DNA of 64,000 bases from Alphaproteobacteria bacterium (GTDB taxonomy: Bacteria > Pseudomonadota > Alphaproteobacteria > Micavibrionales > Micavibrionaceae): assembly GCA_020442385.1 (NCBI GenBank), contig JAGRKE010000015.1:160170-224169 (forward strand). Direction: 5' to 3'. Positions 46,617 through 58,830 of this stretch are shown here, piece by piece; position 1 is the first letter of the stretch; every line of letters starts with the position of its first letter. The notes beneath the pieces were generated by a model, which was not told the DNA's origin, searched no databases, and was given only the letters and a program-made list of their open reading frames with translations. The translations under genes were made by a program, and so were the position numbers.

Positions 46617-47732
46617 ATGAAACTGAGCATCGAACGCGCTGATCTTTTACGCTCCCTGAACCACGTACAAAGTGTTGTTGAACGCCGCAATACCATTCCG
46701 ATTTTGGCCAACGTCCTGATGAAAGCTGATGATGGCATGTTGTCTTTGGCCACCACTGATATGGATTTAGAGATCAACGAATCGGTTGCCGCGAATGTGT
46801 CATCGTCTGGAACGACCACCGCGCCTGCACATACATTGCATGATATTGTTCGCAAGTTGCCTGACGGTGCGGATGTTGAGCTCGAACTAAATGCCGAAGG
46901 CACGCAAATGACCGTTCGCTCTGGCCGCTCTCAATTCAAGCTGAGCTGTCTGCCGACCGCCGACTTCCCGGAGATTGGCGCAGGCGACCTGCCGACACAG
47001 CTGGCCATTCCGGCGGCGGATCTGCGCGCGCTGATTGACCGCACGAAATTCGCGATGAGCACGGAAGAGACCCGCTATTACCTTAACGGTATCTACCTGC
47101 ATGAGGCAGAAAATGAAGGTGTTGCGGTTCTGCGCGCTGTGGCCACAGACGGTCACCGTCTGGCACGTTTTGAGATGCCACTGCCTGAAGGCGCAAGCGG
47201 CATGCCCGGCGTGATTATTCCGCGCAAGGCGATTGGGGAGCTGCGCAAGCTGGTCGATGAAGCGGCTGATGCAATCCAAATTACATTGTCTGAGAGCAAA
47301 ATTCGTTTTGCGTTCGATCACATCGTTCTGACATCCAAGCTGATTGACGGGACATTCCCCGATTATCAGCGCGTTATTCCCGAGGGCAATGACAAGATTG
47401 TTGAGATCGACCCGAAAGTATTCTCAAGCGCGATCGACCGTGTATCAACCATTTCCGATGGGAAATCCCGCGCGGTGAAGATTGCGTTGAATGGTAAGCA
47501 AATGACGCTTTCGGCCTCTTCCGCCGAATCCGGCAGTGCGACCGAAGAGGTTGAGGTGAATGGCGATACCGACATCGAAATCGGCTTTAATGCCAAATAT
47601 CTACTGGACATTACTTCACAGATCGAAGGTGAAGGCTGCCGCCTGACCTTGGCTGATGCCGCGAGCCCGACCATCATTCAGGACAACAGTGACCCATCTG
47701 CACTTTATGTGTTGATGCCACTGCGTGTTTAG
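46617..47732 (+). CDS. dnaN: DNA polymerase III beta clamp
   Basis: Sliding clamp of 371 residues. It starts MKLSIERADLLRSLNHVQSV at 46617 (the frame extends upstream into non-coding sequence and the diiron gene). Visible landmarks are RRNTIPILANVLM, TDMDLEI, KFAMSTEETRYYLNGIYLH, AVATDGHRLA and the C-terminal YVLMPLRV. recF begins 4 bases after its stop. Confidence 0.97.
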   Translation: MKLSIERADLLRSLNHVQSVVERRNTIPILANVLMKADDGMLSLATTDMDLEINESVAANVSSSGTTTAPAHTLHDIVRKLPDGADVELELNAEGTQMTVRSGRSQFKLSCLPTADFPEIGAGDLPTQLAIPAADLRALIDRTKFAMSTEETRYYLNGIYLHEAENEGVAVLRAVATDGHRLARFEMPLPEGASGMPGVIIPRKAIGELRKLVDEAADAIQITLSESKIRFAFDHIVLTSKLIDGTFPDYQRVIPEGNDKIVEIDPKVFSSAIDRVSTISDGKSRAVKIALNGKQMTLSASSAESGSATEEVEVNGDTDIEIGFNAKYLLDITSQIEGEGCRLTLADAASPTIIQDNSDPSALYVLMPLRV

Positions 47733-47736
47733 ATGA

Positions 47737-48852
47737 GTGTCCTTCGTATCCACACTAAAGCTCCATAATTTTCGCTGCTATCAGCAGGTTGCCTTTGAAT
47801 CGCTGCAGAGCGGTTTAATCGTTTTGCATGGTCCAAACGGCGCGGGCAAGACGAACGTACTAGAGGCGCTTTCGATCCTCTCACCGGGGCGGGGATTGCG
47901 CGGGGCAAAAGTCATGGAGATGCAGTGCCAGAGCGCAGGTCAGCCCTGGGCAGTCTCAGCGAGCGTGACCAGCAATTACGGCAGCGTGCAGATCGGTACT
48001 GGGTTGGAAGCGGAAAAGGAAAAGCGGATTGTGCGCATTAATGGCGAAAATGCGCGCGGGCAAAATGCACTGGCTGAACATTTGGCGTGTGTGTGGCTTA
48101 CCCCGCAGATGGACCGGTTGTTTCTCGATTCCTCGCGTGAGCGGCGAAAATTCCTTGATCGTTTGGTTTTTGCCTTTGATCCCGGTCATTCAGGCCGCGT
48201 GACCAGATACGAAAATGCAATGCGTCAGCGCTCCAAATTATTGCAAGAAGGAAAAGGTGATCCGGCTTGGCTTACGGGGCTAGAGGCGCAAATGGCCGAA
48301 ACCGGCGTGGCGATTGCGGCGGCAAGGCTCGATTTCATCCAACGGTTACAGACGGCCTGTGAGGGCGTGGACCATAGCCATTTTCCACTCTCGCGCTTGC
48401 GGGCCAAAGGCACGTTGGAAGAGCTGCTCAGCAGTGCTCCTGCGCTAGAGGTTGAAGAGATGTTTAATTATCAGCTTTCTGAAAGCCGGGGTGTGGACAT
48501 GCTCACGGGCGGCGCGGCGACGGGGCCGCATAAATCCGATCTTTCTGTGCATATGGCCGAAAAAAATATGCCTGCAGATCAATGTTCAACAGGCGAGCAA
48601 AAAGCGCTGCTGATTGGGATTGTCATGGCCCATGCGCGCTTAATTGCCGCTGAGCGGGGTGCTCCGCCGATTTTGCTTTTGGATGAAGTGGCTGCGCATT
48701 TGGATGAAAATCGTCGCGCGGCTTTGTATGATTTGCTGCTTGATTTAGGCGGCCAAGTTTGGCTGACTGGGACGGATTACAGTCTTTTTGAAGCGATTAA
48801 GAACCGGGCACAATTCTTTGAAATTCAAAATGCTGCCGTGAAGGCCGCTTAG
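47737..48852 (+). CDS. recF: recombination/repair protein RecF
   Basis: SMC-like ATPase loading RecA at gaps. The 371-residue sequence has Walker A GPNGAGKTNVLEALS, LSPGRGLRGAK, the signature TGEQKALLIGIVMAHARL and Walker B PPILLLDEVAAHLDENRR. The start codon is GTG (47737), 4 bases after dnaN; an ATG at 47733 leads to a stop after 11 codons. A terminator follows. Confidence 0.95.
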   Translation: MSFVSTLKLHNFRCYQQVAFESLQSGLIVLHGPNGAGKTNVLEALSILSPGRGLRGAKVMEMQCQSAGQPWAVSASVTSNYGSVQIGTGLEAEKEKRIVRINGENARGQNALAEHLACVWLTPQMDRLFLDSSRERRKFLDRLVFAFDPGHSGRVTRYENAMRQRSKLLQEGKGDPAWLTGLEAQMAETGVAIAAARLDFIQRLQTACEGVDHSHFPLSRLRAKGTLEELLSSAPALEVEEMFNYQLSESRGVDMLTGGAATGPHKSDLSVHMAEKNMPADQCSTGEQKALLIGIVMAHARLIAAERGAPPILLLDEVAAHLDENRRAALYDLLLDLGGQVWLTGTDYSLFEAIKNRAQFFEIQNAAVKAA

Positions 48853-48891
48853 TTTTTATTTTTTCAGTAATATCAATGGTTTATCATTGTG

Positions 48892-48918
48892 AAAAAAGCC
48901 AAAAAAATCCGGCTTTTT
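48892..48918 (+). terminator. recF terminator
   Basis: AAAAAGCC (48893-48900) pairs with GGCTTTTT (48911-48918) across a 10-base loop. Confidence 0.8.
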
Positions 48919-49022
48919 CCTGTCTTTCAATGGGGCGCTGTGCTATACAAGAACAATACAAAAAACCAAGAAAAAATCTCAGATTTCTGGGGCTTTTAGC
49001 GCAAAATGAGGATCAAGTTTAG

Positions 49023-51482
<2,460 letters not shown>

Positions 51483-51544
51483 CCCGTTTTTTTAGGCAGT
51501 TTTCTGGACGCATAACCGTGAAAGCTTTATAGTCATTTCTTGTT

Positions 51545-52051
51545 ATGACTGTAAAAACAAAGCTTTGTTTTAGAAAGCTCACAGAAAAAGACTTACAAGA
51601 CTTTAAGACAATTCGTTTGGAGGCTCTAAAGGCTCACCCGGAATCTTTTCTCGGTTGTTATGAGCATGAAAGCGCACAGCCTGACAGTTTTTTCAAAAAA
51701 TCGATTAATCACGACATGGTGGTTGGCTGTTATAAGAACGGTAAGCTGCTCGGCATTATCGGTTATTACGTTGTGACCCCGGAAGGCAAGCGTGAACATT
51801 CAGCCAAAATCTGGGGTTTTTATATCCGCCCGGATTACCGCGGGCGCGGCTTTGCCAAAAAACTGTTTAATGAAATTCTTGATGAGGCGGCGAAAGTCAC
51901 CGAAAAAGCCCTGCTGAAGGTGAATACAAAAAACAGGAGCGCGATAAAGCTATACCGCGCTCTTGGATTCGAAAAATACGGGCTTGAGCGTAAATCCCTC
52001 AAAATCGGCCAGAACTATTATGATGACTGGCTGATGGTGAAGTTTTTCTGA
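51545..52051 (+). CDS. GNAT family N-acetyltransferase
   Basis: A 168-residue acetyltransferase with the GNAT layout: FRKLTEKDLQDFKTIRLEA, GIIGYYVVT, the acetyl-CoA loop IRPDYRGRGFAKKLFNEI, and LKVNTKNRSAIKLYRALGFEKYG. Its acceptor substrate is unknown. It is a lone gene after gyrB and ends 3 bases before the convergent AT-rich gene. Confidence 0.88.
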   Translation: MTVKTKLCFRKLTEKDLQDFKTIRLEALKAHPESFLGCYEHESAQPDSFFKKSINHDMVVGCYKNGKLLGIIGYYVVTPEGKREHSAKIWGFYIRPDYRGRGFAKKLFNEILDEAAKVTEKALLKVNTKNRSAIKLYRALGFEKYGLERKSLKIGQNYYDDWLMVKFF

Positions 52052-52053
52052 TC

Positions 52054-53091
52054 TTAGCCTTTACTGAGTTCAATATTGTTAATGGGCAAATCTTTCCATC
52101 CACCTGCATACGCTGTTGCCGAACCTGTTACGGATTTCAAAGTTTTGTAAGCATTTGATCTCGAGATCATGCCTCCCACGCCAGTTTTATTCTCTGTACG
52201 TTCGACAACCAGAATGAGATCTTTTCCAATTTCATTAATTGAAAAATTCATGACGGCTTCCACGACCCCTTTTGAGTTGGTTCCCTCTTTGTAAGAAAAA
52301 GACTCTTTTGGAGCCCATGTTTGGATAGTTAACTTTCTTTGAGAATTTTGGAATATATCACCAGCTCTGATTTCATTATCATTTTTTGCGGGGTTTAGGG
52401 GGCCTCCATATCCTCCTGGTATCAAACTGGTTGAAGCACCTTTAAACATTGCTGTAATACTGTTCCATGCCGTTTCTTTATCTATATTTTTATTAAAAGT
52501 GGCACTTAGTTTTGCTTGCGATTGAGGAGGCTTGAAAATAGACTTTATTGGTTTTCCATGTTTGAAGAAATGTTCTGCGAGCTTGCCTTGATACCACTCA
52601 AGCACTTCATTTTTTTTCTTCACCTCTTTAATTTGAAAGGTGTTCCAGTGTGTCTCATATCTACTTATTTCGTGTTTGTAGTAGTGACAATGTATTTCAA
52701 AATCGCCAGATTTTATATTTTTGTTAATTGTAAAAGTTGTGGTTCCTGATCTATTAAATGTGATTTGTATATGTGGCTCTTTATTATAGCCAGCTGCTAA
52801 AATTCCCGTTCTATAATTTGCTGGAAAAACACCTTTATTTTTTGGGTTAAGATACCAGAGTAAATAGTAAGACTTATATGGAGAAAGAACGTAATCTAGT
52901 GAATTTTTGAGTAAAAAAAGGTCGTATATATTTTCGTTAGCTTTATTTTCCTGAGCTTTTCTTTTCTCTTTTTCTTCTTTGTTGCTTTCTTGTTGCTTTC
53001 TTTTTTGCTGCTTTTTCAAATGCAACATTCTGTTCTTATCTTGCTCAAGTTTTTCTAATCGTTTTGCAACATCGTTGATTTCATTTTCCAT
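52054..53091 (-). CDS. AT-rich orphan protein with coiled-coil N-terminus
   Basis: A 345-residue protein from the ATG at 53091 (the frame extends 23 codons further). Residues 1-70 are a charged coiled coil (KRLEKLEQDKNRMLHLKKQQ, then KEEKEKRKAQENKANEN). The rest has aromatic beta-like segments: YYLLWYLNPKNKGVF, HIQITFNRSGTTTFTINK, KLTIQTWAPKESFSY and a Ser/Gly-rich end. No domain is recognised. Base composition is much richer in A and T than the flanking genes, a sign of recent transfer. Confidence 0.7.
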   Translation of the reverse strand: MENEINDVAKRLEKLEQDKNRMLHLKKQQKRKQQESNKEEKEKRKAQENKANENIYDLFLLKNSLDYVLSPYKSYYLLWYLNPKNKGVFPANYRTGILAAGYNKEPHIQITFNRSGTTTFTINKNIKSGDFEIHCHYYKHEISRYETHWNTFQIKEVKKKNEVLEWYQGKLAEHFFKHGKPIKSIFKPPQSQAKLSATFNKNIDKETAWNSITAMFKGASTSLIPGGYGGPLNPAKNDNEIRAGDIFQNSQRKLTIQTWAPKESFSYKEGTNSKGVVEAVMNFSINEIGKDLILVVERTENKTGVGGMISRSNAYKTLKSVTGSATAYAGGWKDLPINNIELSKG

Positions 53092-53234
53092 TTTTTTGTT
53101 ACTCTTTGAATTATATAAATAGCGATAAAGGATTAAATTATAAAAAGCACATAAATACAATAAAAATATGAAAAATAATTTACTTGAAGTAAATATCCTG
53201 TACTCTGCGCCCGCAGTGGTTTAAAAGATTTTCC

Positions 53235-54956
53235 ATGAGTTCGTTAGCGCAAAAATTATCGGAAATTGTCGGTGCGGCCTTTGAGGAGCAGGGATTGCCG
53301 CGTGAGCTGGGTGATGTTCGGGTATCGGACCGCCCGGATTTGGCGCAGTTTCAGTGTAATGGCGCGATGGCCGCGGCGAAGGTGGCCAAAAAGAACCCGC
53401 GCGAGGTCGCGCAAGGCGTAGTCGATACGTTGAACAGCCATGCGGAGTTCGAAAAAATCGAAATTGCCGGGCCGGGCTTTATAAATCTGAATGTTACGGA
53501 TGAGTTTTTGCAAAATCATTTGAAGAGTGTGGCTCAAGATGAGCGCTTGAGCGTTTTGCGCATGGGCGGTGAAACGGTGATGCTGGATTATGGCGGGCCG
53601 AATATTGCCAAGCCGATGCATGTCGGCCATTTGCGCGCCTCAATCATTGGTGATTCACTGCGCCGGATTTGTAAATTTGGCGGCTATAACGCGCTGGGCG
53701 ATGTGCATATGGGCGATTGGGGCACGCCCATGGGCATGATTATCTCCGAACTGGAGGAGCGCGGTGCGCTGGGCCAGCCCTTAACCATGGATGATCTGGA
53801 AGAGATTTACCCCAAGGCAGCAGCGGCGTGCAAAGAGGATGAGGCCCGCATGGAGCGTGCCCGCGATGCCACGCGTAAATTGCAGGACGGCGATCCTGAA
53901 TACCGCAGCGCGTGGCAGCAATTCATCGATGTTTCGATCGATGGCATGAAAAAGAATTTCGATGCGCTGGGTGTGCATTTTGATTTGTGGGAAGGCGAAG
54001 CAAGCGTTCATGAGCTGATCGCGCCAATGGCTGATGATCTCAAAGCCAAGGGCGTAGCCGTTGAGAGCGAAGGCGCGCTGGTGATCGAGGTTGAAGAAAA
54101 GGACGATAAAAAAGAAATGCCGCCGCTCATTCTCTACAAGTCTGACGGCGCGGTGATGTATGGCACGACCGATCTGGCCACGATTGTTGACCGGGTGCAA
54201 AAATATAATCCGGCCAAAATTCTCTATGTTGTCGATCAGCGTCAGGGGCTTCATTTTGAGCAGGTTTTCCGCGCCGCGCGTAAGGGCGGATTGGTTTCAG
54301 ATGCGACCGAGCTGACCCATGCCGGGTTTGGTACGATGAATGGGCAGGACGGCAAGCCGTTTAAAACCCGCGCTGGCGGCGTGATGCGCCTCGAAGATCT
54401 AATCGCGATGGGGATTGAAAAAGCACAAGCACGTTTGAATGAAGCCGATCTTGCTGCCGATATGAATGAGCAAGAGCGCGGAACAATCGCACACAAAGTT
54501 GCCATCGCCGCAATTAAATTTGCTGATTTATCGAATAACCGCATTTCCGATTATGTGTTTGATCTGGACCAGATGACGGCCTTTGAGGGCAAGACGGGTC
54601 CGTATCTTCTGTATCAGGCTGTGCGGATTAAATCGCTGCTGCGTAAGGCGGCGGATCAGGGCGCGGATGTTGGTGATGCGTTTGTCATCCAAGATCAAGA
54701 CCGCGCTTTAGCGCTGCTTCTTACCGAGCTGCCGGATCATTTTGTGCTGGCGCTGAAAAATTATACGCCGCATGTGCTGTGTGATTATGCGTTTAAATTG
54801 GCACAGGCTTTCAGCAGTTTTTACGCCTCTTGCCACATTCTGTCTGAAGAAGATGCGGCGCTGCGTGGTTCGCGCTTAGCGCTGTGTGATCTGGTGCAAA
54901 AGCAATTGGCCCTGATTTTAGGGCTTCTCGGTATCGCAGTACCAGAGCGGATGTAG
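53235..54956 (+). CDS. argS: arginyl-tRNA synthetase
   Basis: Class I synthetase charging tRNA-Arg. The 573-residue protein has an N-terminal additional domain, the HIGH motif as HVGH in GGPNIAKPMHVGHLRASI (near residue 124), and DVHMGDWGTPMGM. The KMSKS region is replaced, as usual in ArgS, by GKPFKTRAGGVM. The DALR anticodon-binding domain is at the end (GPYLLYQAVRIKSLLRKA). The gene is preceded by an AT-rich region and is complete. Confidence 0.97.
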   Translation: MSSLAQKLSEIVGAAFEEQGLPRELGDVRVSDRPDLAQFQCNGAMAAAKVAKKNPREVAQGVVDTLNSHAEFEKIEIAGPGFINLNVTDEFLQNHLKSVAQDERLSVLRMGGETVMLDYGGPNIAKPMHVGHLRASIIGDSLRRICKFGGYNALGDVHMGDWGTPMGMIISELEERGALGQPLTMDDLEEIYPKAAAACKEDEARMERARDATRKLQDGDPEYRSAWQQFIDVSIDGMKKNFDALGVHFDLWEGEASVHELIAPMADDLKAKGVAVESEGALVIEVEEKDDKKEMPPLILYKSDGAVMYGTTDLATIVDRVQKYNPAKILYVVDQRQGLHFEQVFRAARKGGLVSDATELTHAGFGTMNGQDGKPFKTRAGGVMRLEDLIAMGIEKAQARLNEADLAADMNEQERGTIAHKVAIAAIKFADLSNNRISDYVFDLDQMTAFEGKTGPYLLYQAVRIKSLLRKAADQGADVGDAFVIQDQDRALALLLTELPDHFVLALKNYTPHVLCDYAFKLAQAFSSFYASCHILSEEDAALRGSRLALCDLVQKQLALILGLLGIAVPERM

Positions 54957-54976
54957 TACTTGCTTTTCTGATTTTT

Positions 54977-55894
54977 ATGGCCAATAATAGCCAAATGCTT
55001 GGCATAGAATCGATTCAAATTACCCCTAAGCTGATGATGCGCGCATCGCAAATTGATGCGTTCAAGGGGCTTTGGCTGGGGCTGGAGACGTACACCACCG
55101 GTCTACAAATTCTAAGTGATGTTGCCGCCCATGGCGCGAAAGTTCAGCGGGTTTTATCGCCGCTCAAAGATAAAGAAATCACTCCGGAAATTATAAAGGC
55201 GCTGCACGCGGTTCAAACCGGTGGTAAGGGTGCAAGCGCCTATAAAACGGCCGATAATCTGCTGCCTGTTTCGCGCGGCGATACGGTGATCGGTGAATTG
55301 GAAACAGCCGCGCCCGAGCATGTTGAGCCGCTGATCAATAAATTGCTGGGCTGGCTGAATGAATCTTTAACCCGCCGCGAGATGCACCCGCTGATTGTGA
55401 TTGCGGTTTTTACAGCTGTGTTTTTGCAAATTTCGCCTTTTGAAACGGGGAATATGCGCACCGTGCGTTTCTTGATTTTATTGCTGCTGCTCAAAAGTGA
55501 TTACCGTTACGCACCCTATGTACCGCTTGACCGCATCATGGAGGATGAGGGTGAACGCGTTTTCAGAGCGCTTTCTCACAATCAGGAGTCTCTTGAGCAG
55601 GGTCGCCCGGATTGGAGCGCGTGGCTGAATTGTTTTTTTGACCTGCTGGTGCAGCAGAAAAATATTCTCGATGAGCGGCTCAATGAAAAAGATAAGGATC
55701 TTTCGAAACTGCCAACTCTGTCGGCTCGCGTGATGCGTTTATTCGAAGAGCATGACCGTTTGCAGATGAATGATATCGTAAAGCTGACGCGCGGGCGACG
55801 CTCTACTCTAAAGCTACGTTTGGGGGAATTGGTGGATCAGGGATATCTGCGCCGTCATGGCCGCGCGCGATCAACATGGTATTCGCAAATCTAG
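54977..55894 (+). CDS. Fic-domain-like protein lacking catalytic His
   Basis: A 305-residue protein. The N-terminal helices and IKALHAVQTGGKGASAYKTAD, then EPLINKLLGWLNE, resemble the Fic-protein lead-in. The Fic loop, normally HPFxxGNGRxxR, reads SPFETGNMRTVR at residues 153-164, so the catalytic His is Ser and the Gly of NGR is Met. The C-terminus is a winged-helix (MNDIVKLTRGRRSTLKLRLGELVDQGYLRRH). A degenerate Fic with DNA-binding tail suggests a regulatory role. Its stop overlaps by 4 bases the end of the convergent pseudopilin-like gene. Confidence 0.75.
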   Translation: MANNSQMLGIESIQITPKLMMRASQIDAFKGLWLGLETYTTGLQILSDVAAHGAKVQRVLSPLKDKEITPEIIKALHAVQTGGKGASAYKTADNLLPVSRGDTVIGELETAAPEHVEPLINKLLGWLNESLTRREMHPLIVIAVFTAVFLQISPFETGNMRTVRFLILLLLLKSDYRYAPYVPLDRIMEDEGERVFRALSHNQESLEQGRPDWSAWLNCFFDLLVQQKNILDERLNEKDKDLSKLPTLSARVMRLFEEHDRLQMNDIVKLTRGRRSTLKLRLGELVDQGYLRRHGRARSTWYSQI

Positions 55895-56562
55895 CGCTCT
55901 AACAGCACGTGATAAAAATAATACCCTTCTCCACCATCAGGATCAAAACAAGCGGTTGTTTCGCTGGGTGTTTCGCTGATTGTTTCTGTACCTGAATCTC
56001 CAAAGCTTCCTGTGAAGAGAGAGGCATCTTCATCTCCGCTGCCTATAGCGATGGTGCTGCCCAGCCCGATCTGTTTATTCAGGGCGCTGCACAGAGTTGT
56101 TTCGCCATTGATAAGCAGGGTCATCATCAGGTCGGAATTGGTCGTGCCTATATCCTGCACGGCATCATTACCCCAATATTCGAAATTTTGAGCACCAAAG
56201 GAAAAAGTGCGCCAGGTCACATTGCCACCATTCGTCGAGAAAATATTACAAGATCCATCGCCGGGCGCACCAGCATTTGTATATCCGGCGACAATATCAT
56301 TTTCAAAGCTTAGCTCGTTTTCGCTACAGCCTTTTCTACGCAGGCGGTTGACGGCGCGCTCAACTTTTTGCGTGTAATCCATGAGGTCGGAAACGGCGAG
56401 TGTGATTTCACGCCCAGAAAGTTTTGTCGTCGTGCTGCTGCGCATGGAGCGGGCGACGGTAAAAGACAGCGCGGCAAATAACACAACGCCCAAAAGAATA
56501 ATCAGGAAGGCGTTTCCTGACTGGTATCGCCGGATTGTTTCGAGGGCGTTATTCTGCCGCAT
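55891..56562 (-). CDS. pseudopilin-like single-pass protein (paralogue B)
   Basis: A 223-residue protein from MRQNNALETI; the frame is open further but would run deeper into dotL. QSGNAFLIILLGVVLFAALS (residues 14-33) is a pilin-like or class III type membrane segment. The exported part has SFEND, YTNAGAPGDGSC, TTLC, and ends YYFYHVLLER. It is paralogous to 19713-20441. The start overlaps the end of dotL by about 14 bases, so it belongs to the dotM-dotL operon and may be part of the secretion apparatus. Confidence 0.75.
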   Translation of the reverse strand: MRQNNALETIRRYQSGNAFLIILLGVVLFAALSFTVARSMRSSTTTKLSGREITLAVSDLMDYTQKVERAVNRLRRKGCSENELSFENDIVAGYTNAGAPGDGSCNIFSTNGGNVTWRTFSFGAQNFEYWGNDAVQDIGTTNSDLMMTLLINGETTLCSALNKQIGLGSTIAIGSGDEDASLFTGSFGDSGTETISETPSETTACFDPDGGEGYYFYHVLLER

Positions 56563-58810
56563 CCATATCATCCGTATCTTTGAAGATGGCTTTTTGCGCC
56601 GATTGTGCGGCCTTGTCGATAATGTCCTGAATGACTTTCGGCAAGCGTGTGGGCTCATTCTTTTTAATGGCGGCATCGGTGCTTTTGTTTTTTTCAGCGG
56701 ATTCAGGTTTTTTATCGTCGGTCTTAGCCGCAATACCGGCCAGCGGAGAGGTCAGCGTTTTGGGTAACGGCTTTTGCGGCTCATCTTCCGTCGCGGTCTC
56801 TGCAGCGGTGGCTTTTGGTGTAGGTGGTTCAAGCTCGTTATTGATTGCGTGAACTTGAACAATTGCGGCAATTCCGGCATCGACTTTGTTCACGCCTTCA
56901 TGGTCGGCGAGATCAAAACCCTTCGCAAGCGCGGCGATTTCTTCGGATGTTTCAACATCGACATCGGCGCGCTTGGCCGTCCATGTCTTATCGATCATCA
57001 GATCGCGCAGTTTGGTAATGGCGTTTGCATGCTTCATAAGCTGGTCATCGGGTTGCGGCAGAGCGATAAAGCGCGTCACACGCATCGCCTTGGCAAACCC
57101 GGGATTGGAATAGAAAATGCGGCAGTCCGAAACAACTTCACCGAAGGTCACGACGGCCTGGCCTTCTTTAAAGGATCTTAGCCCGTCATAGCTGGCGCGT
57201 GGGCGGAGCTGCACACCGGCTTGCTGGGTATCGAAGTAAGAGCCGAATTCCGTACCCCCGGCCATTTGGAAGCCGGAGACCTCTGTCACGATCGCGCTGC
57301 CTACGGTTTTTTCGAAGAAGTCTTTGGTCTCGGTCGGGTCTTCGAGTTTACCAAAGATTTTGATGTTACAGTTTGCGGTGATGGATTGTGCTTCTTCGCG
57401 CACACGCTTTTTCATGGCCGGTAAGTCCTGTCCCGAGAAGACCAGACAAAAACCGAGCGAGCGGGCCTGCGCCGCCATAACGGCCATACCTTGCGCGGTG
57501 TAGTAACCAACCTCGTCAAAGACTGTCATAAACGGTGTTGAGGAGTGGGTTGGTTTATTCTCAATCACAGTTGAGCTTTCGCCCTCCACCGTTGAGCCCA
57601 AAGTCGATCCCATCATGCCTTTAATGGTTGAGGCCACAATTTTACCGAGATTGGCAATTTCATCGCCAGATTTCTCAAGCGCCGGGATCAGCACCACAAG
57701 AATGCGCCGCTGTAAAACGACATCGACCATGTCGACATCAGCTGCTTGTGTATCAAAAATATAGCCGTAATCATCGCCCAATGATTGTAGTGAGCGTGTG
57801 AACTGCATCGCCAGATAGCCGTGCTGTTGGTTGGCGGTGGTGGTATCATGTTGCCCCGTATCGGGACCGGGCGGTTTGATATTTCCATCATCATCATACG
57901 CCTCATGCACAAAGCCGGGCAGGGTGTCGAGGTAACCGATCAGACCTTCACGCAGATGTTCGGGCACAGCAGAATCGCGCTGGAGTTTCACAACGTTGTT
58001 GAGCGAGAGATTGTTTCGGATGGTACGCACAGAAAGCGGCATTTCCTGATTGTCGCGTTTCCAGGTCAAGACCGGCATCATCGCACTGACCAGAGAAACC
58101 GCGCGCTCTTTCCACATCGCGTTATCGCCTTCGGATTCGGGCATGAGCGAGACCAGCATGTTGACGAGATAGCTGGCCGATCCGCTTGAGAATGGGTTCA
58201 TCGTATTAGATGGCGCGGCTACATCGGAGTTTCCGGTCATGTAATTCAGCACCAGCAAATCATCATCGCGGCCGAAGCGCCGGACGAGGGCGGAAAGGGA
58301 CGACCACAAATCCGTATCGGCCTTACCGTCGACATACACAAAACCTGACCCCCATGTCAGAGCGTTCGTCACCAAAGATTTTAGACCTTCGGTTTTACCT
58401 GCACCGGTGGTTCCGAGATATAAGATATGCGTTCGTACATCAGAGTTAGAAAACCAAACCTCTTCATTATTTTTTTCTGTATTGCCGAGATATAGAATGC
58501 CTTCGGCCTGACCGCTTTTACCCGGCCCCATATTGTTACCATCTTTATATTTGGATCCCATCGGCATTTTGAAGGCGATCGTGCGGTCGCGGTAATGCAG
58601 CCAGAGCCAGTAGAGCGCGCCGGCAAAGGCAATAATATCAGCATAGCGCGTGCCAAAAGAGGTGAAGAAGACGGCCAGTCCGGCCATTATAAAGGTAACG
58701 ATTGCAAAGTTCGGCGTGCTGATTGAATCGGCAATACGGGTGCGCAGCGGGCGAACATCCCGCAGGATGGCCTTATGCTTATGCTCGTATTTTTTCTGAT
58801 CCAATGCCAT
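56549..58810 (-). CDS. dotL: Dot/Icm type IVB coupling ATPase DotL (IcmO)
   Basis: The substrate-receptor ATPase of T4BSS. The 753-residue chain has two N-terminal transmembrane segments (about residues 34-50 and 57-72), Walker A GTTGAGKT at 133-140, and a Walker B TPFMTVFDEVGYY near 420-435. The family-typical TraD/TraG-like RecA domain spans most of the rest. The C-terminal 100 residues are disordered and Lys/Ala/Glu-rich, as in DotL where adaptor proteins bind. It lies between a single-pass gene and the pseudopilin-like gene. Confidence 0.88.
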   Translation of the reverse strand: MALDQKKYEHKHKAILRDVRPLRTRIADSISTPNFAIVTFIMAGLAVFFTSFGTRYADIIAFAGALYWLWLHYRDRTIAFKMPMGSKYKDGNNMGPGKSGQAEGILYLGNTEKNNEEVWFSNSDVRTHILYLGTTGAGKTEGLKSLVTNALTWGSGFVYVDGKADTDLWSSLSALVRRFGRDDDLLVLNYMTGNSDVAAPSNTMNPFSSGSASYLVNMLVSLMPESEGDNAMWKERAVSLVSAMMPVLTWKRDNQEMPLSVRTIRNNLSLNNVVKLQRDSAVPEHLREGLIGYLDTLPGFVHEAYDDDGNIKPPGPDTGQHDTTTANQQHGYLAMQFTRSLQSLGDDYGYIFDTQAADVDMVDVVLQRRILVVLIPALEKSGDEIANLGKIVASTIKGMMGSTLGSTVEGESSTVIENKPTHSSTPFMTVFDEVGYYTAQGMAVMAAQARSLGFCLVFSGQDLPAMKKRVREEAQSITANCNIKIFGKLEDPTETKDFFEKTVGSAIVTEVSGFQMAGGTEFGSYFDTQQAGVQLRPRASYDGLRSFKEGQAVVTFGEVVSDCRIFYSNPGFAKAMRVTRFIALPQPDDQLMKHANAITKLRDLMIDKTWTAKRADVDVETSEEIAALAKGFDLADHEGVNKVDAGIAAIVQVHAINNELEPPTPKATAAETATEDEPQKPLPKTLTSPLAGIAAKTDDKKPESAEKNKSTDAAIKKNEPTRLPKVIQDIIDKAAQSAQKAIFKDTDDMDAAE

Positions 58811-58830
58811 AGGGTGTTATTACGCTCCTT

